A stretch of DNA of 64,000 nucleotides from Lentisphaeria bacterium (GCA_018265615.1 JABLYX010000001.1:1-64000); one strand, 5' to 3'. Positions 32,854 to 42,640 are shown, numbered from the stretch's first letter. Made by a program: numbers and translations. The notes: generated by a model from the sequence alone, not told the origin.

Positions 32854-33609
32854 ATGAGTTGGTTTGGTGCTTTGACCGGCGGCGCAATCGGTGCCATGGT
32901 CGGCGGCCCGTGGGGGGCGGCGCTCGGCGCGCTGTTCGGCCATTGGGCGGAGGGAAAACTGGGAACGCAGCAGAAGGTGTCGGCCGCGGACGAGAAGCAG
33001 GCGCTGTTTGTCATCGCGATGTTTTCATGTCTGGCGAAGCTTGCGAAGGCGGACGGCGTGGTGAACCGGCAGGAGGCAGTCTACATCCGCGGCTTCATCG
33101 AGCGGCAGTTTGCGACGCACGAGCGCGAGGCGATCCGACGGATTTTCAACACTGCGCGGGACAACGAGATTCCGTACCGCTGGTACATCGACCGCATGGC
33201 GGAATCCTCGCCGGACCGGTCGCTGCTCCAGCAGTTCCTCGGTGTGCTCTGCGAGCTTGCGATGGCGGACGGGAATCTCGATGCGCGCGAAATGGAGATC
33301 CTGCTTTACGCGGAGCGCCGCTTCGGGTATCCCGGCTATGTCGACGCATTTTTCGGCGCCGGCAGCAGTCCGGGGCAGGGGGCCGCGGCGGAGAGTACGC
33401 TCGCCGCTTATTACGAGGTGCTCGGCTGTGTGCCCTCGGCCACCGACCGGGAGCTGAAGGACGCCTGGCGGAAGAAGTGCGCGGAGTTCCATCCGGACAA
33501 GATCCAGGCCAAAGGGCTCCCCCCCGAGTTCATCGAGTTCGCGAAGAGCGAGATGCAGCGGATCAACCGTGCGTATGATGAGCTGAAGAAGTCGCGCGGT
33601 TTCAAATGA
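32854..33609 (+). CDS. DjlA-like co-chaperone (TerB and J domains)
   Basis: A 251-residue protein. It begins with a Gly-rich hydrophobic stretch (residues 6-30, glycine-zipper-like membrane anchor). A TerB-type helical domain follows (LAKLAKADGVVNRQEAVYI and LAMADGNLDAREMEIL), then a C-terminal J domain (YYEVLGCVPSATDRELKDAWRK with HPD in FHPDK). This is the DjlA architecture, which recruits DnaK to the membrane. The next gene overlaps its stop (ATGA). Confidence 0.85.
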   Translation: MSWFGALTGGAIGAMVGGPWGAALGALFGHWAEGKLGTQQKVSAADEKQALFVIAMFSCLAKLAKADGVVNRQEAVYIRGFIERQFATHEREAIRRIFNTARDNEIPYRWYIDRMAESSPDRSLLQQFLGVLCELAMADGNLDAREMEILLYAERRFGYPGYVDAFFGAGSSPGQGAAAESTLAAYYEVLGCVPSATDRELKDAWRKKCAEFHPDKIQAKGLPPEFIEFAKSEMQRINRAYDELKKSRGFK

Positions 33610-34472
33610 TTCCCCGCTATGCCGAGCCGCTTTTCCGCCCGCCTGCCGAGGCGGAGAGCCTGATCTTTCAGGTTGCGTACGGCTGCCCGCACAACGGCTG
33701 CCGTTTCTGCGGCATGTACAAGGGTGTGCCGTACCGGCTGCGCCCGGAATCCGAGCTGCTTGAGGAGATCGCGCAGGCCGGAAGGGCCTGTCCCGGCGTC
33801 CGGCGGATCTTCCTCGCCGACGGCGACGTCATGGCGCTCGGCTTCAACCGGCTGATGCGCATTCTCGACGCGTTGAATGCGGCCTTCCCGCGCCTTGCCC
33901 GGGTCGGCTCTTATGCGAACGGCAGCTCGATAGAACGCTTTGACGATTCCGGGCTCGAGGCGCTGCGGAGCCGGAAACTCCACACGCTTTACCTCGGGCT
34001 TGAGACCGGGCTGCAGCCTCTGCTTGACCGGGTCGGCAAGACGGAGGAAGCCGCGCGGATGGCGGAAGCGGTCCGCCGGGCGCAGTCCTGCGGTCTGCGC
34101 GCTTCGGCCATGGTGCTGCTCGGGCTCGGCGGCCGGCGGTTCAGCCGGGAGCACGCGGAGCGGACGGCGGAGGTGCTGAATGCGATGCAGCCGCGGCTGC
34201 TCTCCGCACTCCGGTTCGTCCCTGTGCTCGGAAAACCGTTCGACGGCTTCGAGCTGCTGACGGAGGCGGAGACGGTTGCCGAACTGCTGCACATGGTTGA
34301 GGGGCTCGAATTGGAACGGACCGTTTTCCGGGCGAATCACACATCGAATCCGCTGCCGCTCGAGGCGCGTTTCCCCGCGGATAAGGAACGGCTGCTCCTG
34401 GATTTGAGAAGTGCGCTCGCCTCCGGCAAGCTCGACGCCGCCGGGCCGGGCATTCTGCCTGCCGAATTGTAG
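33606..34472 (+). CDS. Radical SAM protein of unknown function
   Basis: A 288-residue protein with cluster motif CPHNGCRFCGMY (CX4CX2C spacing) near residue 28, GDVMALGF where the glycine-rich SAM motif follows, and LYLGLETGLQPLLDRVGK. This resembles HemN/elongator-type radical SAM proteins annotated only as family members. It is translationally coupled to the DjlA-like gene. The substrate is unknown. Confidence 0.75.
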   Translation: MIPRYAEPLFRPPAEAESLIFQVAYGCPHNGCRFCGMYKGVPYRLRPESELLEEIAQAGRACPGVRRIFLADGDVMALGFNRLMRILDALNAAFPRLARVGSYANGSSIERFDDSGLEALRSRKLHTLYLGLETGLQPLLDRVGKTEEAARMAEAVRRAQSCGLRASAMVLLGLGGRRFSREHAERTAEVLNAMQPRLLSALRFVPVLGKPFDGFELLTEAETVAELLHMVEGLELERTVFRANHTSNPLPLEARFPADKERLLLDLRSALASGKLDAAGPGILPAEL

Positions 34473-34615
34473 CGCCCGTCCGGCGTTCCTTTGTGATTTC
34501 CGGGATTGTTTCGGTTCATGCCTCTTGTAAATATGCCGCATCTGTGCTACGGTAATATGGAGAGAAAGAGAAATTCCCCGTAAATGAACGGTTCATTTCA
34601 ACAAAGGAGTAGTGT

Positions 34616-36148
34616 ATGGACGGCAATCCTCAGAGTTTCGCGGAATTCTGGCAGAACATCTGGCAGATGCTGGTGGACATCAACATCCTGCGCCTGGTCT
34701 GGGCGCTCCTGATCCTGATCGTCGGCTGGCTGTTGGCGTGGTTTGTCGCCGGGTTGGCGGGCAAGCTTGTGCAAAGCTTCCGGCTCGACGAGAAGCTCGA
34801 CAAAAGCTTTCCGGACGGAAAGAAATCAGTATCCGCCTCGAAGATCGAAAAAGTTGTTTCCCGGATCGTATTCTACACGATCCTGCTTCTGACCATCCTG
34901 GCGTGCCTGACTTCGCTGAACCTTTCGGACGCGGCGGGGCCGATCCGCGAATTCGTAAATACGATCGTCGGCTATGGCGCGAACCTCATCGCGGCCGGGC
35001 TGCTGCTTTTTGTCGCGTGGATCGCGGCCTCCTTCCTGGAATATTTCGCGGTTACGGCCATGACGGTCCTGAAGCTCGACGAGAAGTTCCCGGCCAGACA
35101 GGGTGAAAGCGCCGAGTCCGTTGGGGCAAAGCCCGCGAAGCCGTTCAGCGAAGTCGCCGGGAACGTGATCTACTGGGTCGTCTTCCTCTTTTTCGTGCCG
35201 GCGATCCTGCGGGCGCTGAACATCAACGGCATTACGACACCGTTGGAAAGCATGCTCGAAAAGCTGCTTGGCTTCGTCCCGAACCTCATCGCGGCGGCCG
35301 CGATCCTTGTGGTCGGGCTTTTCATCGCGCGCATCGTGCGCCGGGCCGCGGCCGGGCTGCTGTTTCTCTCGCGCCTCGATGAGTTCGGCAAAAAGACGGG
35401 CGGCAGGAACATCTTCGGGGAGCGGGGGATCTCGTACCTGGCCGGACTGGTCGCCTATGTCCTCGTTGCGATCCCGGTCGTGATTTCGGCGCTGAACGCG
35501 CTGCAGATCGAAGCGTTGACGAACTCGGTTTCGAAATTCTTCGACATGATTCTGAATGCGACCGGGAGCGTGATCGGCGCGGGCGTGCTGATCTTCGCGG
35601 CGTTCGTCGTCGGCGGCGTGGTCGCCGGGATCGTTTCTCAGCTGTTCGAGGGCTTCGGCTTCGACCGGCTGGTTGCGGCGCTCGGCTTCGCGCCGAAGAG
35701 TGAAAGCTCCGTAAAACCCTCTGCTGTGGTCGGCAAGCTGACGTTCGTCGCAATCATGCTCTTCGCGGCGGTTTCGGCCTGCGAGCTGCTCGGCTTCATG
35801 GAGCTGGCGGCGCTGGTCAGGATCTTCATCGTCTTCGGCGGCAACATCATCGTCGGTGTTGTGGTCATGATGATCGGCATTTTCCTCGCGAACCTTGCCG
35901 CGAACGCGCTCAAGGGGAAGGGGGAGAGCTCCGAATTCCTTGCGACCGTGGTCCGCGTCGCGGTGTTGGTCTTCACGGGCGCGGTGGCGCTTTCAACCCT
36001 GAATCTGAACGGCCGGATCGTCGAAATCGCATTCGCCCTGCTGCTCGGCGCGATCTGCGTGGCGGCTGCGCTCGCCTTCGGTCTCGGCGGCCGCGAATTC
36101 GCCGCGAAGAAGCTTGAGGAGTGGGACAGGAAGCTCAAGAAGAAATAA
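34616..36148 (+). CDS. TM-helix-repeat mechanosensitive-channel-like membrane protein
   Basis: A 510-residue protein with about eleven transmembrane helices. It has repeated amphipathic elements of the conserved TM helix family found in MscS-related proteins: VGYGANLIAAGLLLFVAWIAA near residue 120, VPNLIAAAAILVVGLFIARIV near 222, and similar copies near 320 and 420. The pore-lining beta domain of true MscS is absent. It probably forms a membrane channel or scaffold; ion conduction is unproven. GGAG precedes the ATG and a strong terminator follows. Confidence 0.75.
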   Translation: MDGNPQSFAEFWQNIWQMLVDINILRLVWALLILIVGWLLAWFVAGLAGKLVQSFRLDEKLDKSFPDGKKSVSASKIEKVVSRIVFYTILLLTILACLTSLNLSDAAGPIREFVNTIVGYGANLIAAGLLLFVAWIAASFLEYFAVTAMTVLKLDEKFPARQGESAESVGAKPAKPFSEVAGNVIYWVVFLFFVPAILRALNINGITTPLESMLEKLLGFVPNLIAAAAILVVGLFIARIVRRAAAGLLFLSRLDEFGKKTGGRNIFGERGISYLAGLVAYVLVAIPVVISALNALQIEALTNSVSKFFDMILNATGSVIGAGVLIFAAFVVGGVVAGIVSQLFEGFGFDRLVAALGFAPKSESSVKPSAVVGKLTFVAIMLFAAVSACELLGFMELAALVRIFIVFGGNIIVGVVVMMIGIFLANLAANALKGKGESSEFLATVVRVAVLVFTGAVALSTLNLNGRIVEIAFALLLGAICVAAALAFGLGGREFAAKKLEEWDRKLKKK

Positions 36149-36168
36149 GAGCGGCCACTCTTCCCTCC

Positions 36169-36203
36169 GGCGGAATCTCTTTTCGGGAGATTCCGCTTTT
36201 TTT
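36169..36203 (+). terminator. Rho-independent terminator after the channel-like gene
   Basis: GCGGAATCTC (36170-36179) pairs perfectly with GAGATTCCGC (36187-36196), followed by seven T. Confidence 0.9.
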
Positions 36204-36236
36204 ACTTGCAGGAGCGGATTATCGGCAGTACATTGA

Positions 36237-37352
36237 ATGATGAAAAAAATTCAGGAATCGAACGACATCAAATACCGGCGGATCGCCGGGATCCTGCGGG
36301 AACGGATCAGACGCGGTATTTACCGGGTCGGCGACAAACTGCCGAGCTATCCGCAATTGTGCGAGCTCTTTGAAGTCAGCGATATGACGATCCGCCAGGC
36401 GGTCGCGCTGCTGGCGAACGAGGGGCTGCTGCGCCGTGAGCGCGGGCGCGGCAAGGGCGTCTATGTAAATCCGCCGCCTCCGCCGGAGGAGAGTGTTCCG
36501 GCGCTCCGGCGGCTCTGCATTCTGCCGGCTGCGCCGTCGCTGCGCAGCGACGATCCGGCGATCCAGCAGGGGGCGGTCCAGGCGGTCAATGCGGCGGAGG
36601 CGAGCCTCGTTCTCATGCCGGCGCTCTCCGGCGCGGCCCGCAGGAGCTATCTGAAGCACCTGATCGACAACGCCGGAATCGACGGCTTCCTGATCAACGG
36701 CCAGATCTTCGCATCCGGCGACGAGGCGTTCGAGATCGTCGATTACTTCGATGCGAAGCGGGTGCGTTATCTGCTGATTTTTTCCGCGGAGGATGCATGT
36801 TCGCGCGACTTTCTCAGACGGCGCCATCCCGGCGTCTACATTGATGAGCAGCCGGCGCTGCTTTCGGCGCTGACGGCCGCCGCTGCGAAAAAGCGGACGC
36901 GGCTGCTCTTTGCCGGAGTCGACCGTTATTCGGTGGAGCGTTCGCTGGCCGTCGCGCGGAACACGCCGGGTTCCGCCGGGTTCACGCTGGAACCAATGCT
37001 TTTCGACGAGTTGGCGGCGAAATCGCTGTTCCGGGAATTCGAAACCCGCCTGCTTCCCGCGCTGGACGCGCATACAACGCTCGTGCTTGAGGGAAGCAAT
37101 CTGCCGCTTTCGTATTTCGATGCGCTGCTGAACGCGAAGGGGCTGAAACCGGGGCGGGATGTTTCGGTGCTCTACTTCGAGCACTACTGCAATCTCGATC
37201 CCCTCTTCGGGGCGCGCTACAGCTCGGTGACCCGGCCGTATGCGGAGCTCGGCCGCGCGGCGGGCCTCATGCTTGAGAGGATGGTTCTGGAGGATGCTCC
37301 GGGGGAGGTGCTGCGGATTCCGGCCGAGTTCAACGACCAGCGGACAATCTGA
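36237..37352 (+). CDS. GntR-type regulator with LacI-like effector domain
   Basis: A 371-residue protein with a winged-helix GntR domain (KYRRIAGILRERIRRGIYRVGDKLPS, then VSDMTIRQAVALLANEGLLRRERGRG). A periplasmic-binding-protein fold with LacI/RbsR-like strands follows from about residue 85. This AraR/GntR-LacI hybrid architecture is typical for sugar-responsive repressors. Start taken at the first of two adjacent ATG codons. The target is unknown; it is convergent with miaA. Confidence 0.85.
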   Translation: MMKKIQESNDIKYRRIAGILRERIRRGIYRVGDKLPSYPQLCELFEVSDMTIRQAVALLANEGLLRRERGRGKGVYVNPPPPPEESVPALRRLCILPAAPSLRSDDPAIQQGAVQAVNAAEASLVLMPALSGAARRSYLKHLIDNAGIDGFLINGQIFASGDEAFEIVDYFDAKRVRYLLIFSAEDACSRDFLRRRHPGVYIDEQPALLSALTAAAAKKRTRLLFAGVDRYSVERSLAVARNTPGSAGFTLEPMLFDELAAKSLFREFETRLLPALDAHTTLVLEGSNLPLSYFDALLNAKGLKPGRDVSVLYFEHYCNLDPLFGARYSSVTRPYAELGRAAGLMLERMVLEDAPGEVLRIPAEFNDQRTI

Positions 37353-37355
37353 TTG

Positions 37356-38237
37356 TCAGGAGCGCACCTCCGCTTCGGGGTGCTGGTGGCGGAACCAGGT
37401 GCGCTGGCGGCGCGCCAGCTGCCAGGTCGCGGTGCTGATGCGCGCGTGCAGCTCTTCATATCCGAATTTTCCGGCGAGATGGTCCGCGATGAGACGGTAG
37501 CCGAGCGCCTGGTGCGCGGTCGGACTCTCCAGCAGGCCGGCGGAAAGGGCGGCCCGGGCTTCCCCGATCCAGCCCGATTCGAGCATCTGCCGGGCGCGGC
37601 GCGAGATGCGCTCCTTCAGCATGTCGGACGGCAGTTCGAGCTTCCATGCCCTGACCGGATAACGCAGTTCGTCGAACGGATTCTTCTGGAGTTCGAGGAT
37701 CGACTTCCCCGTCAGCAGCCGCACCTCGAGCGCACGGATCAGCCGTCGACGGCAGTTCTCCCAGCGGGCGAGCCCGGCCGGGTCAAGCTCCGCCATGCGC
37801 CGCTTCAGCGGCTCCTCCCCGGCATCGGAGTCATACGCTTCGTCGAGCTTCTTCCTGAGCCCCCGGTCGGCGGGCAGGTCGTCGAGCCCGTAGAGCAGCG
37901 CGCGCAGGTAGAACCCGGTTCCGCCGGCGAGAACCGGAAGGCGGCCCCTGGCCCGGATCTCCGCAATCGCCCGGTCCGCGAGGCGCTGGAACGCAAAGAC
38001 GTCGATCCGTTCATGGAAGTCGAAGCAGCCGACAAGGTGGTGCGGAACCTCGCGCTGCTCCTCCGGAGTCGGCTGCGCGGTTCCGATTTCAAGCCCGCGG
38101 TAGAGCTGCATCGAATCGACCGATACGATCTCCCCGCCGCAGCGCCGGGCGATATCGAGTGCAAGCGCGCTTTTGCCGGAGGCGGTCGGCCCCATGATGA
38201 CCACAATCGGTTCAGCGTTCAACGGTATATACCCCAT
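37356..38237 (-). CDS. miaA: tRNA dimethylallyltransferase
   Basis: A 293-residue enzyme that isopentenylates A37 of tRNAs reading UNN codons. Walker-type loop VIMGPTASGKSALALDIA is at residue 12. VSVDSMQLYRGLEIGTAQPT, PHHLVGCFD, VLAGGTGFYLRALLYGL and RWENCRRRLIRALEV follow, with HQALGYR near the end. It overlaps the upstream glycosyltransferase stop by 26 bp, so it is co-translated with it. Confidence 0.95.
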   Translation of the reverse strand: MGYIPLNAEPIVVIMGPTASGKSALALDIARRCGGEIVSVDSMQLYRGLEIGTAQPTPEEQREVPHHLVGCFDFHERIDVFAFQRLADRAIAEIRARGRLPVLAGGTGFYLRALLYGLDDLPADRGLRKKLDEAYDSDAGEEPLKRRMAELDPAGLARWENCRRRLIRALEVRLLTGKSILELQKNPFDELRYPVRAWKLELPSDMLKERISRRARQMLESGWIGEARAALSAGLLESPTAHQALGYRLIADHLAGKFGYEELHARISTATWQLARRQRTWFRHQHPEAEVRS

Positions 38238-39657
38238 GGTTCGCGTTCGAAAAGAGCGGCTTCAGCCGGCGGCGGAACCGCTGCTCCACCTCTGCCGCCG
38301 ATTCATCCGAGCGCAGGATGACCAGTGCGCCGCGTTCGAGGGCGGGGACCGGGCCGCGCGGACCGTCAAACCGGAAATCCCGCATATTCACGCCGGCGGC
38401 GTTCAGATAGAACATGAGCGGCCACGGGTCCGCCTGAAAGCTCGTGTAGAACGAGAGAGGCCGGTCGCCGAAACGTCTGGCGATCTCCCCGGCGGTCAGG
38501 GAGGGCGTGTGCTCGGCGCGCAGGTAATAGCCGTAGAAGTAGTCGTCGGCTCCCGCTCCGCCGAAGCGGCGCGAAAAGACGAGCCGGAAGATCGGCTGCT
38601 GCGCGATGAACCCCCAGCCGATGACTGCGGCCAGGAGCGCCCCGATCCAGACCTTGCTGTTCCAGCGGCGGCGCCAGCGGCAGTTCAGCGCGGTCAGGTC
38701 GCGGATCCCGGAGGCGAGCAGCAGCACCCAGAGCGGCCAGAACGGGAAAAAGACGCGCGGGAAAGGTGCGACCTTCAGCAGCAGCGCCATCGGAATCGGG
38801 ATGAGCCAGATCAGCATGCGCACCGAGCGGATCCATTTGAAGCGGATCCGGTCGAATGCAAGCAGTGAGCCGGTTCCCGGCAACAGCAGCATCGCGAACG
38901 AATAGACGAAAGCCGCGAGGACGGCCAGCAGTGCGCGCCCCCCGCTGTTCCACCCTTCTCCGAGCCGCAGGCAGCCGAGGAACGACGGAAAAATCGGCAG
39001 ATAAAAAAGAAGGAACATCGCCGGCGGAATCGCCGCGAGGATCCAGAACGCGCGCCGGGCATAGAAACGGTTCCCGAAGAGCGGCAGCGCGTAAAGCACG
39101 ACCCCGGCGAGAGCCGCGAGGTTCGATGGAATTGTCGCCACCGTCGCGAGCGAAGCGAGGGCGAACCACGCGCCGCGCTTCCAGTCCGGCCGCCTCGCAA
39201 AATTCAGCGCGGTGTGGATCGACAGCGTGACGAAGAGCGCGCTTGGCATATAGCCGCGCAACGCGGTCGCGTAGATCAGGAACGGCACGGAAACCGCCAT
39301 CGCGGCAAGCACCGGCAGCAGGATCGCGCCGCCCGCCATGCGGACCCGGAACAGGCGATAGAGCAGCAGCAGCGTCGCGCCGCCGCAGAGAAATGAGAGC
39401 AGCCGGAGCCAGAATACCGGGTGGATCCCCTCCGGCATCAGCTGAAACCAGTAGTGCAGGGCGACCGTATAAAGGATCTGGTTGTTCGGAATCACATAAT
39501 GGCGGTAGATCTCAAGCGGGGAATCGAGCTGCGCGAAATTCAGGAACGTCAGCGCCTCGTCGAACCAGAGGTCGCGGCTCATGTATACGGGGGCGAACAG
39601 GAACAACGCTCCGAGAATGAGAGCCGGTGGGAACAGCTTTGTTATTCGTTTGTCCAC
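38212..39657 (-). CDS. Polytopic glycosyltransferase, GT39/ArnT-like
   Basis: A 481-residue protein with about eleven transmembrane helices. DLWFDEALTFLNF in the first periplasmic loop matches the catalytic acidic loop (D-x-x-F/Y-D-E) of the GT-C transferases PMT and ArnT, and a soluble C-terminal domain follows. It probably transfers a sugar from a polyprenyl-phosphate donor to a lipid or protein outside the membrane. GTG start with GGAG upstream. Donor and acceptor cannot be inferred. Confidence 0.75.
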   Translation of the reverse strand: MDKRITKLFPPALILGALFLFAPVYMSRDLWFDEALTFLNFAQLDSPLEIYRHYVIPNNQILYTVALHYWFQLMPEGIHPVFWLRLLSFLCGGATLLLLYRLFRVRMAGGAILLPVLAAMAVSVPFLIYATALRGYMPSALFVTLSIHTALNFARRPDWKRGAWFALASLATVATIPSNLAALAGVVLYALPLFGNRFYARRAFWILAAIPPAMFLLFYLPIFPSFLGCLRLGEGWNSGGRALLAVLAAFVYSFAMLLLPGTGSLLAFDRIRFKWIRSVRMLIWLIPIPMALLLKVAPFPRVFFPFWPLWVLLLASGIRDLTALNCRWRRRWNSKVWIGALLAAVIGWGFIAQQPIFRLVFSRRFGGAGADDYFYGYYLRAEHTPSLTAGEIARRFGDRPLSFYTSFQADPWPLMFYLNAAGVNMRDFRFDGPRGPVPALERGALVILRSDESAAEVEQRFRRRLKPLFSNANHGVYTVER

Positions 39658-39672
39658 TGAACGCTCCGGATG

Positions 39673-39709
39673 AAAAAAACGGCGGAAAGCTTCAGTGCCT
39701 TCCGCCGTT
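39673..39709 (-). terminator. Rho-independent terminator after the ferredoxin gene
   Basis: Minus strand AACGGCGGAA pairs with TTCCGCCGTT across a 12-nt loop, followed by a T-rich run (39673-39679). Confidence 0.85.
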
Positions 39710-39726
39710 GCAGGAAACGAAAACTC

Positions 39727-39897
39727 TTAGAGCGAGATCGCTTCGGAGGGGCACTCGCCGACGCAGGCGCCGCAATCGATGCAGGTGCCGGCATCCACAC
39801 TGGCCTTGCCGTCGTTCATGGAAATCGCTTCGACCGGGCAGGCTCCGACGCAAGCTTCGCAACCCACACACTTATCACTGTCAACCTTAGCCGCCAT
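39727..39897 (-). CDS. 2[4Fe-4S] ferredoxin
   Basis: A 56-residue protein with two complete cluster motifs: CVGCEACVGACP and CIDCGACVGECP, each CX2CX2CX3CP. It is a clostridial-type low-potential electron carrier in the cytoplasm, with likely partners including pyruvate or radical-SAM enzymes and iron-sulfur flavoproteins. AAGGAG precedes the ATG, with its own promoter and terminator, so it is a monocistronic gene. Confidence 0.97.
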   Translation of the reverse strand: MAAKVDSDKCVGCEACVGACPVEAISMNDGKASVDAGTCIDCGACVGECPSEAISL

Positions 39898-39940
39898 TTT
39901 TGATTCTCCTTGAGGTTATTTGTTGAAACGGGCATTATCG

Positions 39941-39970
39941 ATAATATAATGTGTTTTTCCTAAATGTCAA
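39941..39970 (-). promoter_or_regulatory. Ferredoxin promoter
   Basis: Minus strand TTGACA (39970-39965, overlapping the transporter's last codons). The -10 is TATATT at a 16-nt spacing or TATTAT (39946-39941) at an 18-nt spacing. Confidence 0.65.
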
Positions 39971-41357
39971 ATCCGAACCACTGTTTTGCGAAACCGATTG
40001 AGAAGAGAAGCAGGATCAGGACCGGGATCACCACGGCGACGTAAATGTGCAGCGCCGCCGGGAACCGCACCCCTCTGCCAGTGTTCGCCTCGGAGAGGAA
40101 GTTTTTCCATCCCCAGCCGTAGCGGGAGGTGCAGAAGAGGATCACGAAAAGGCTGCCGAGCGGCAGCAGGTTCCCGCTTACGATATAGTCCTCGAGGTCG
40201 AGGAACGTGCTTTCGCCGCCGAGCGGATGGATGCCGCTGAGCAGGTTGTAGCCGAGCGCGCAGGGCAGCGAAAGCAGCGCGATCCCCGCGCCGGTCGTCA
40301 GGGAGGCCGCGAGCCGGCTGAACTTCAGCTCATCAATCAGGAACGCGATGATATTCTCGAAGACGGCCACGACGGTTGTAAGCGCCGCGGCGCTCATGAA
40401 GAGGAAGAAAAGCGTCCCCCAGGCGCGCCCGCCGTGCATGACGTTGAACACATTCGGCAGAGAAACGAAGACCAGCCCCGGGCCGGAGTCGGGGCTCACG
40501 CCGAACGAGAAGCAGGCCGGAAAGATGATGACGCCCGCGAGAATCGCCACGAGCGTGTCGAGCCCCACAATCGCGAGCGTCTCTTTCGGCAGCGTGTGGG
40601 CGCGGTCGATATAGCTGCCGAAGATCGCAATGCTGCCGACGCCGAGGCTCAGCGTGAAAAACGCCTGGTTCATCGCCTCGACGATCACGCGGGGCAGCCC
40701 GACGTGGCGGATCGACTCCGGGTTCGGGAAAAGGTAGAATCTCAGCCCTTCCGCCGCGCCCGGCAGGAACAGCGCGCGTATGCAGAGCCCGACAAGCAGC
40801 AGGAAGAGGCACGCCATCAGGATTTTCGTGATCCGTTCCACCCCTTTCTGGAGGCCGATTGCGCAGACGGCGGTGGCGCAGACCACCGTGAACAGCATGA
40901 AGCCGACCATCGCGCCGGGATTTGCGAGGAATCCGCCGAAATGGCTGCCGACGCCTTCCGCATTCAGCCCGGAAAGCGAGCCTGCCGCGAATTTCAGCGC
41001 ATAAGCGATCATCCAGCCGGTGACGGTCGTGTAGAAGATCATCAGAACGATGTTCCCGGAGAAGAACACTGCGCCGGGATAGTGCCACTTGATCCGCTTG
41101 TCTGTTCCGAGCGTCCTGTAGGCGCCGAAGATATTGCGGCGGCTCGCGCGGCCGAGCGCAAGCTCCATGACCATGACGGGGAACCCGAGCGCGATCAGGA
41201 AGAAGAGGTAGATCAGGACGAAAATCGCGCCGCCGTACTGGCCGCAGATAAATGGAAAACGCCAGATGTTGCCGAGGCCGATCGCGCATCCGGCGGTCAG
41301 CAGGATGAAGCCGAGCCGCGAACCGAGGCTCTCCCGGGAGGGGTCGTTATTTTGCAT
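39960..41357 (-). CDS. Sodium-dependent transporter, NSS/SNF family
   Basis: A 465-residue, eleven- to twelve-helix LeuT-fold protein. TM1 carries the sodium and substrate signature AGCAIGLGNIWRFPFICGQYGG; FFTLSLGVGSIAIFGSYI is the TM6 unwound region. It imports an amino acid or related compound with Na+. The substrate is not predictable. No operon partner; the ferredoxin downstream has its own promoter. Confidence 0.92.
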   Translation of the reverse strand: MQNNDPSRESLGSRLGFILLTAGCAIGLGNIWRFPFICGQYGGAIFVLIYLFFLIALGFPVMVMELALGRASRRNIFGAYRTLGTDKRIKWHYPGAVFFSGNIVLMIFYTTVTGWMIAYALKFAAGSLSGLNAEGVGSHFGGFLANPGAMVGFMLFTVVCATAVCAIGLQKGVERITKILMACLFLLLVGLCIRALFLPGAAEGLRFYLFPNPESIRHVGLPRVIVEAMNQAFFTLSLGVGSIAIFGSYIDRAHTLPKETLAIVGLDTLVAILAGVIIFPACFSFGVSPDSGPGLVFVSLPNVFNVMHGGRAWGTLFFLFMSAAALTTVVAVFENIIAFLIDELKFSRLAASLTTGAGIALLSLPCALGYNLLSGIHPLGGESTFLDLEDYIVSGNLLPLGSLFVILFCTSRYGWGWKNFLSEANTGRGVRFPAALHIYVAVVIPVLILLLFSIGFAKQWFGFDI

Positions 41358-41529
41358 GCGGGAACCCTGTTTGTGTTGATTATCCGCATAAAATATCCCT
41401 TTATGGCGGATTGTGCAAGTTTTTTTCTTGAAAATGACGGTTCGGGCAGTATTTTATACAGATAATACGTATGTTCCGGAGCAAGAGCCGGACGGGTTCA
41501 CTATTTTCACAGACGGGGAAGATGTCATC

Positions 41530-42579
41530 ATGGTCAAGTGCGGGATTATCGGCTGCGGAGTGATTGCGCCGACCCATATCGAGGGCTACCGGGCTCTGCC
41601 GGAAGCTGAAGTCGTTCATCTTTGCGACCTGATCCCGGAGCGGGTCGGGGCCCTTGGCGAAAAGTACGGCGTGGCGCGCCGCAGCACCGATTACCGGGAG
41701 CTGTTGGCGGATCCCGAGGTCGAGGCGGTCAGCGTCTGCACCGACCACGCGAGCCATGCGCGGATCGTGGCCGACGCGCTCGCGGCCGGCCGGCATGTGA
41801 TCTGTGAAAAGGCGCTCGGCCGTGTGCCGGAGGACCTGTCGCTCATGGTGAATGCCGCCAAAGCGCATCCGGAGCTGGTGGCCAGCGGGATTTTTCAGCA
41901 CCGTTACGAGCCGGCGAACCGCCGGCTGCGCAAGCTTATTGCGGATGGGAAGTTCGGCAGGATTCTCGCCGTGAACCTTGTCTTCAGCTGTCTCCGCACG
42001 AATGCGTACTATGAGAAGGATGCGTGGCGCGGGACGATGGCGGGGGAGGGCGGCGGCATCCTCATCAACCAGGCGATCCACCATCTCGATCAGCTGCGCT
42101 ACCTCTTCGGTAACGCGAAGCGCCTCGTGAGCCGTACCGCGAACCTCACGCATCAGGGGGTGATCGAAGTGGAAGACACTGCCGCGTTCCTGATGGAGTT
42201 CGATTCCGGCGTCTTCGGAACGGTTGCCGCAACCAATTCGAGCAGCCTTGAATGGAGGAGCTTCCTCACGATCGTCGGAACTGAGGCGAATCTCGAATAT
42301 GCGAATGAAAAGCCGGTTTTCGTCGGCTCCGGCATCGACGGGCGCGCCGAAGAGATCGAGAAGGCGCTGACTGTAAGCGATGGTGAAAAGGGTGCGATTG
42401 TCGGCAAGAAGTACTACGGCGCCGGACATACGGCCCAGTTGGCGGATTTCATCGATGCGATCGGAGAAAGGCGCCAGACCGAGATCAGCATCGCGGACGC
42501 GGCGGATTCCGCGGCTCTGGTGATGGCGGTCTACGAGTCCGGGCGCACCGGCGGCTGGGTCGATATCCCGGCATATTGA
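41530..42579 (+). CDS. Gfo/Idh/MocA family oxidoreductase
   Basis: A 349-residue NAD(P)-dependent dehydrogenase. The Rossmann start is VKCGIIGCGVIAPTHIEGY, with CEKALGRVPED near residue 95 (the EKP-type Lys) and GGGILINQAIHHLDQLRYLFG near 175 holding the catalytic His region. It oxidises or reduces a sugar or cyclitol. Start set at 41530 because the Rossmann fold begins there; the 39-codon extension has no similarity. TTGAAA with TATTTT 16 bp later (41428-41455) may be its promoter. Confidence 0.9.
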   Translation: MVKCGIIGCGVIAPTHIEGYRALPEAEVVHLCDLIPERVGALGEKYGVARRSTDYRELLADPEVEAVSVCTDHASHARIVADALAAGRHVICEKALGRVPEDLSLMVNAAKAHPELVASGIFQHRYEPANRRLRKLIADGKFGRILAVNLVFSCLRTNAYYEKDAWRGTMAGEGGGILINQAIHHLDQLRYLFGNAKRLVSRTANLTHQGVIEVEDTAAFLMEFDSGVFGTVAATNSSSLEWRSFLTIVGTEANLEYANEKPVFVGSGIDGRAEEIEKALTVSDGEKGAIVGKKYYGAGHTAQLADFIDAIGERRQTEISIADAADSAALVMAVYESGRTGGWVDIPAY

Positions 42580-42596
42580 CCGGTAACAGTATTTTT

Positions 42597-42633
42597 CGCT
42601 CAGGTTCTCTTTCGAGGGGCCTGAGCGTTTTTT
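42597..42633 (+). terminator. Rho-independent terminator after the oxidoreductase gene
   Basis: CGCTCAGG (42597-42604) pairs with CCTGAGCG (42620-42627), followed by six T. Confidence 0.85.
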
Positions 42634-42640
42634 GTTCCGC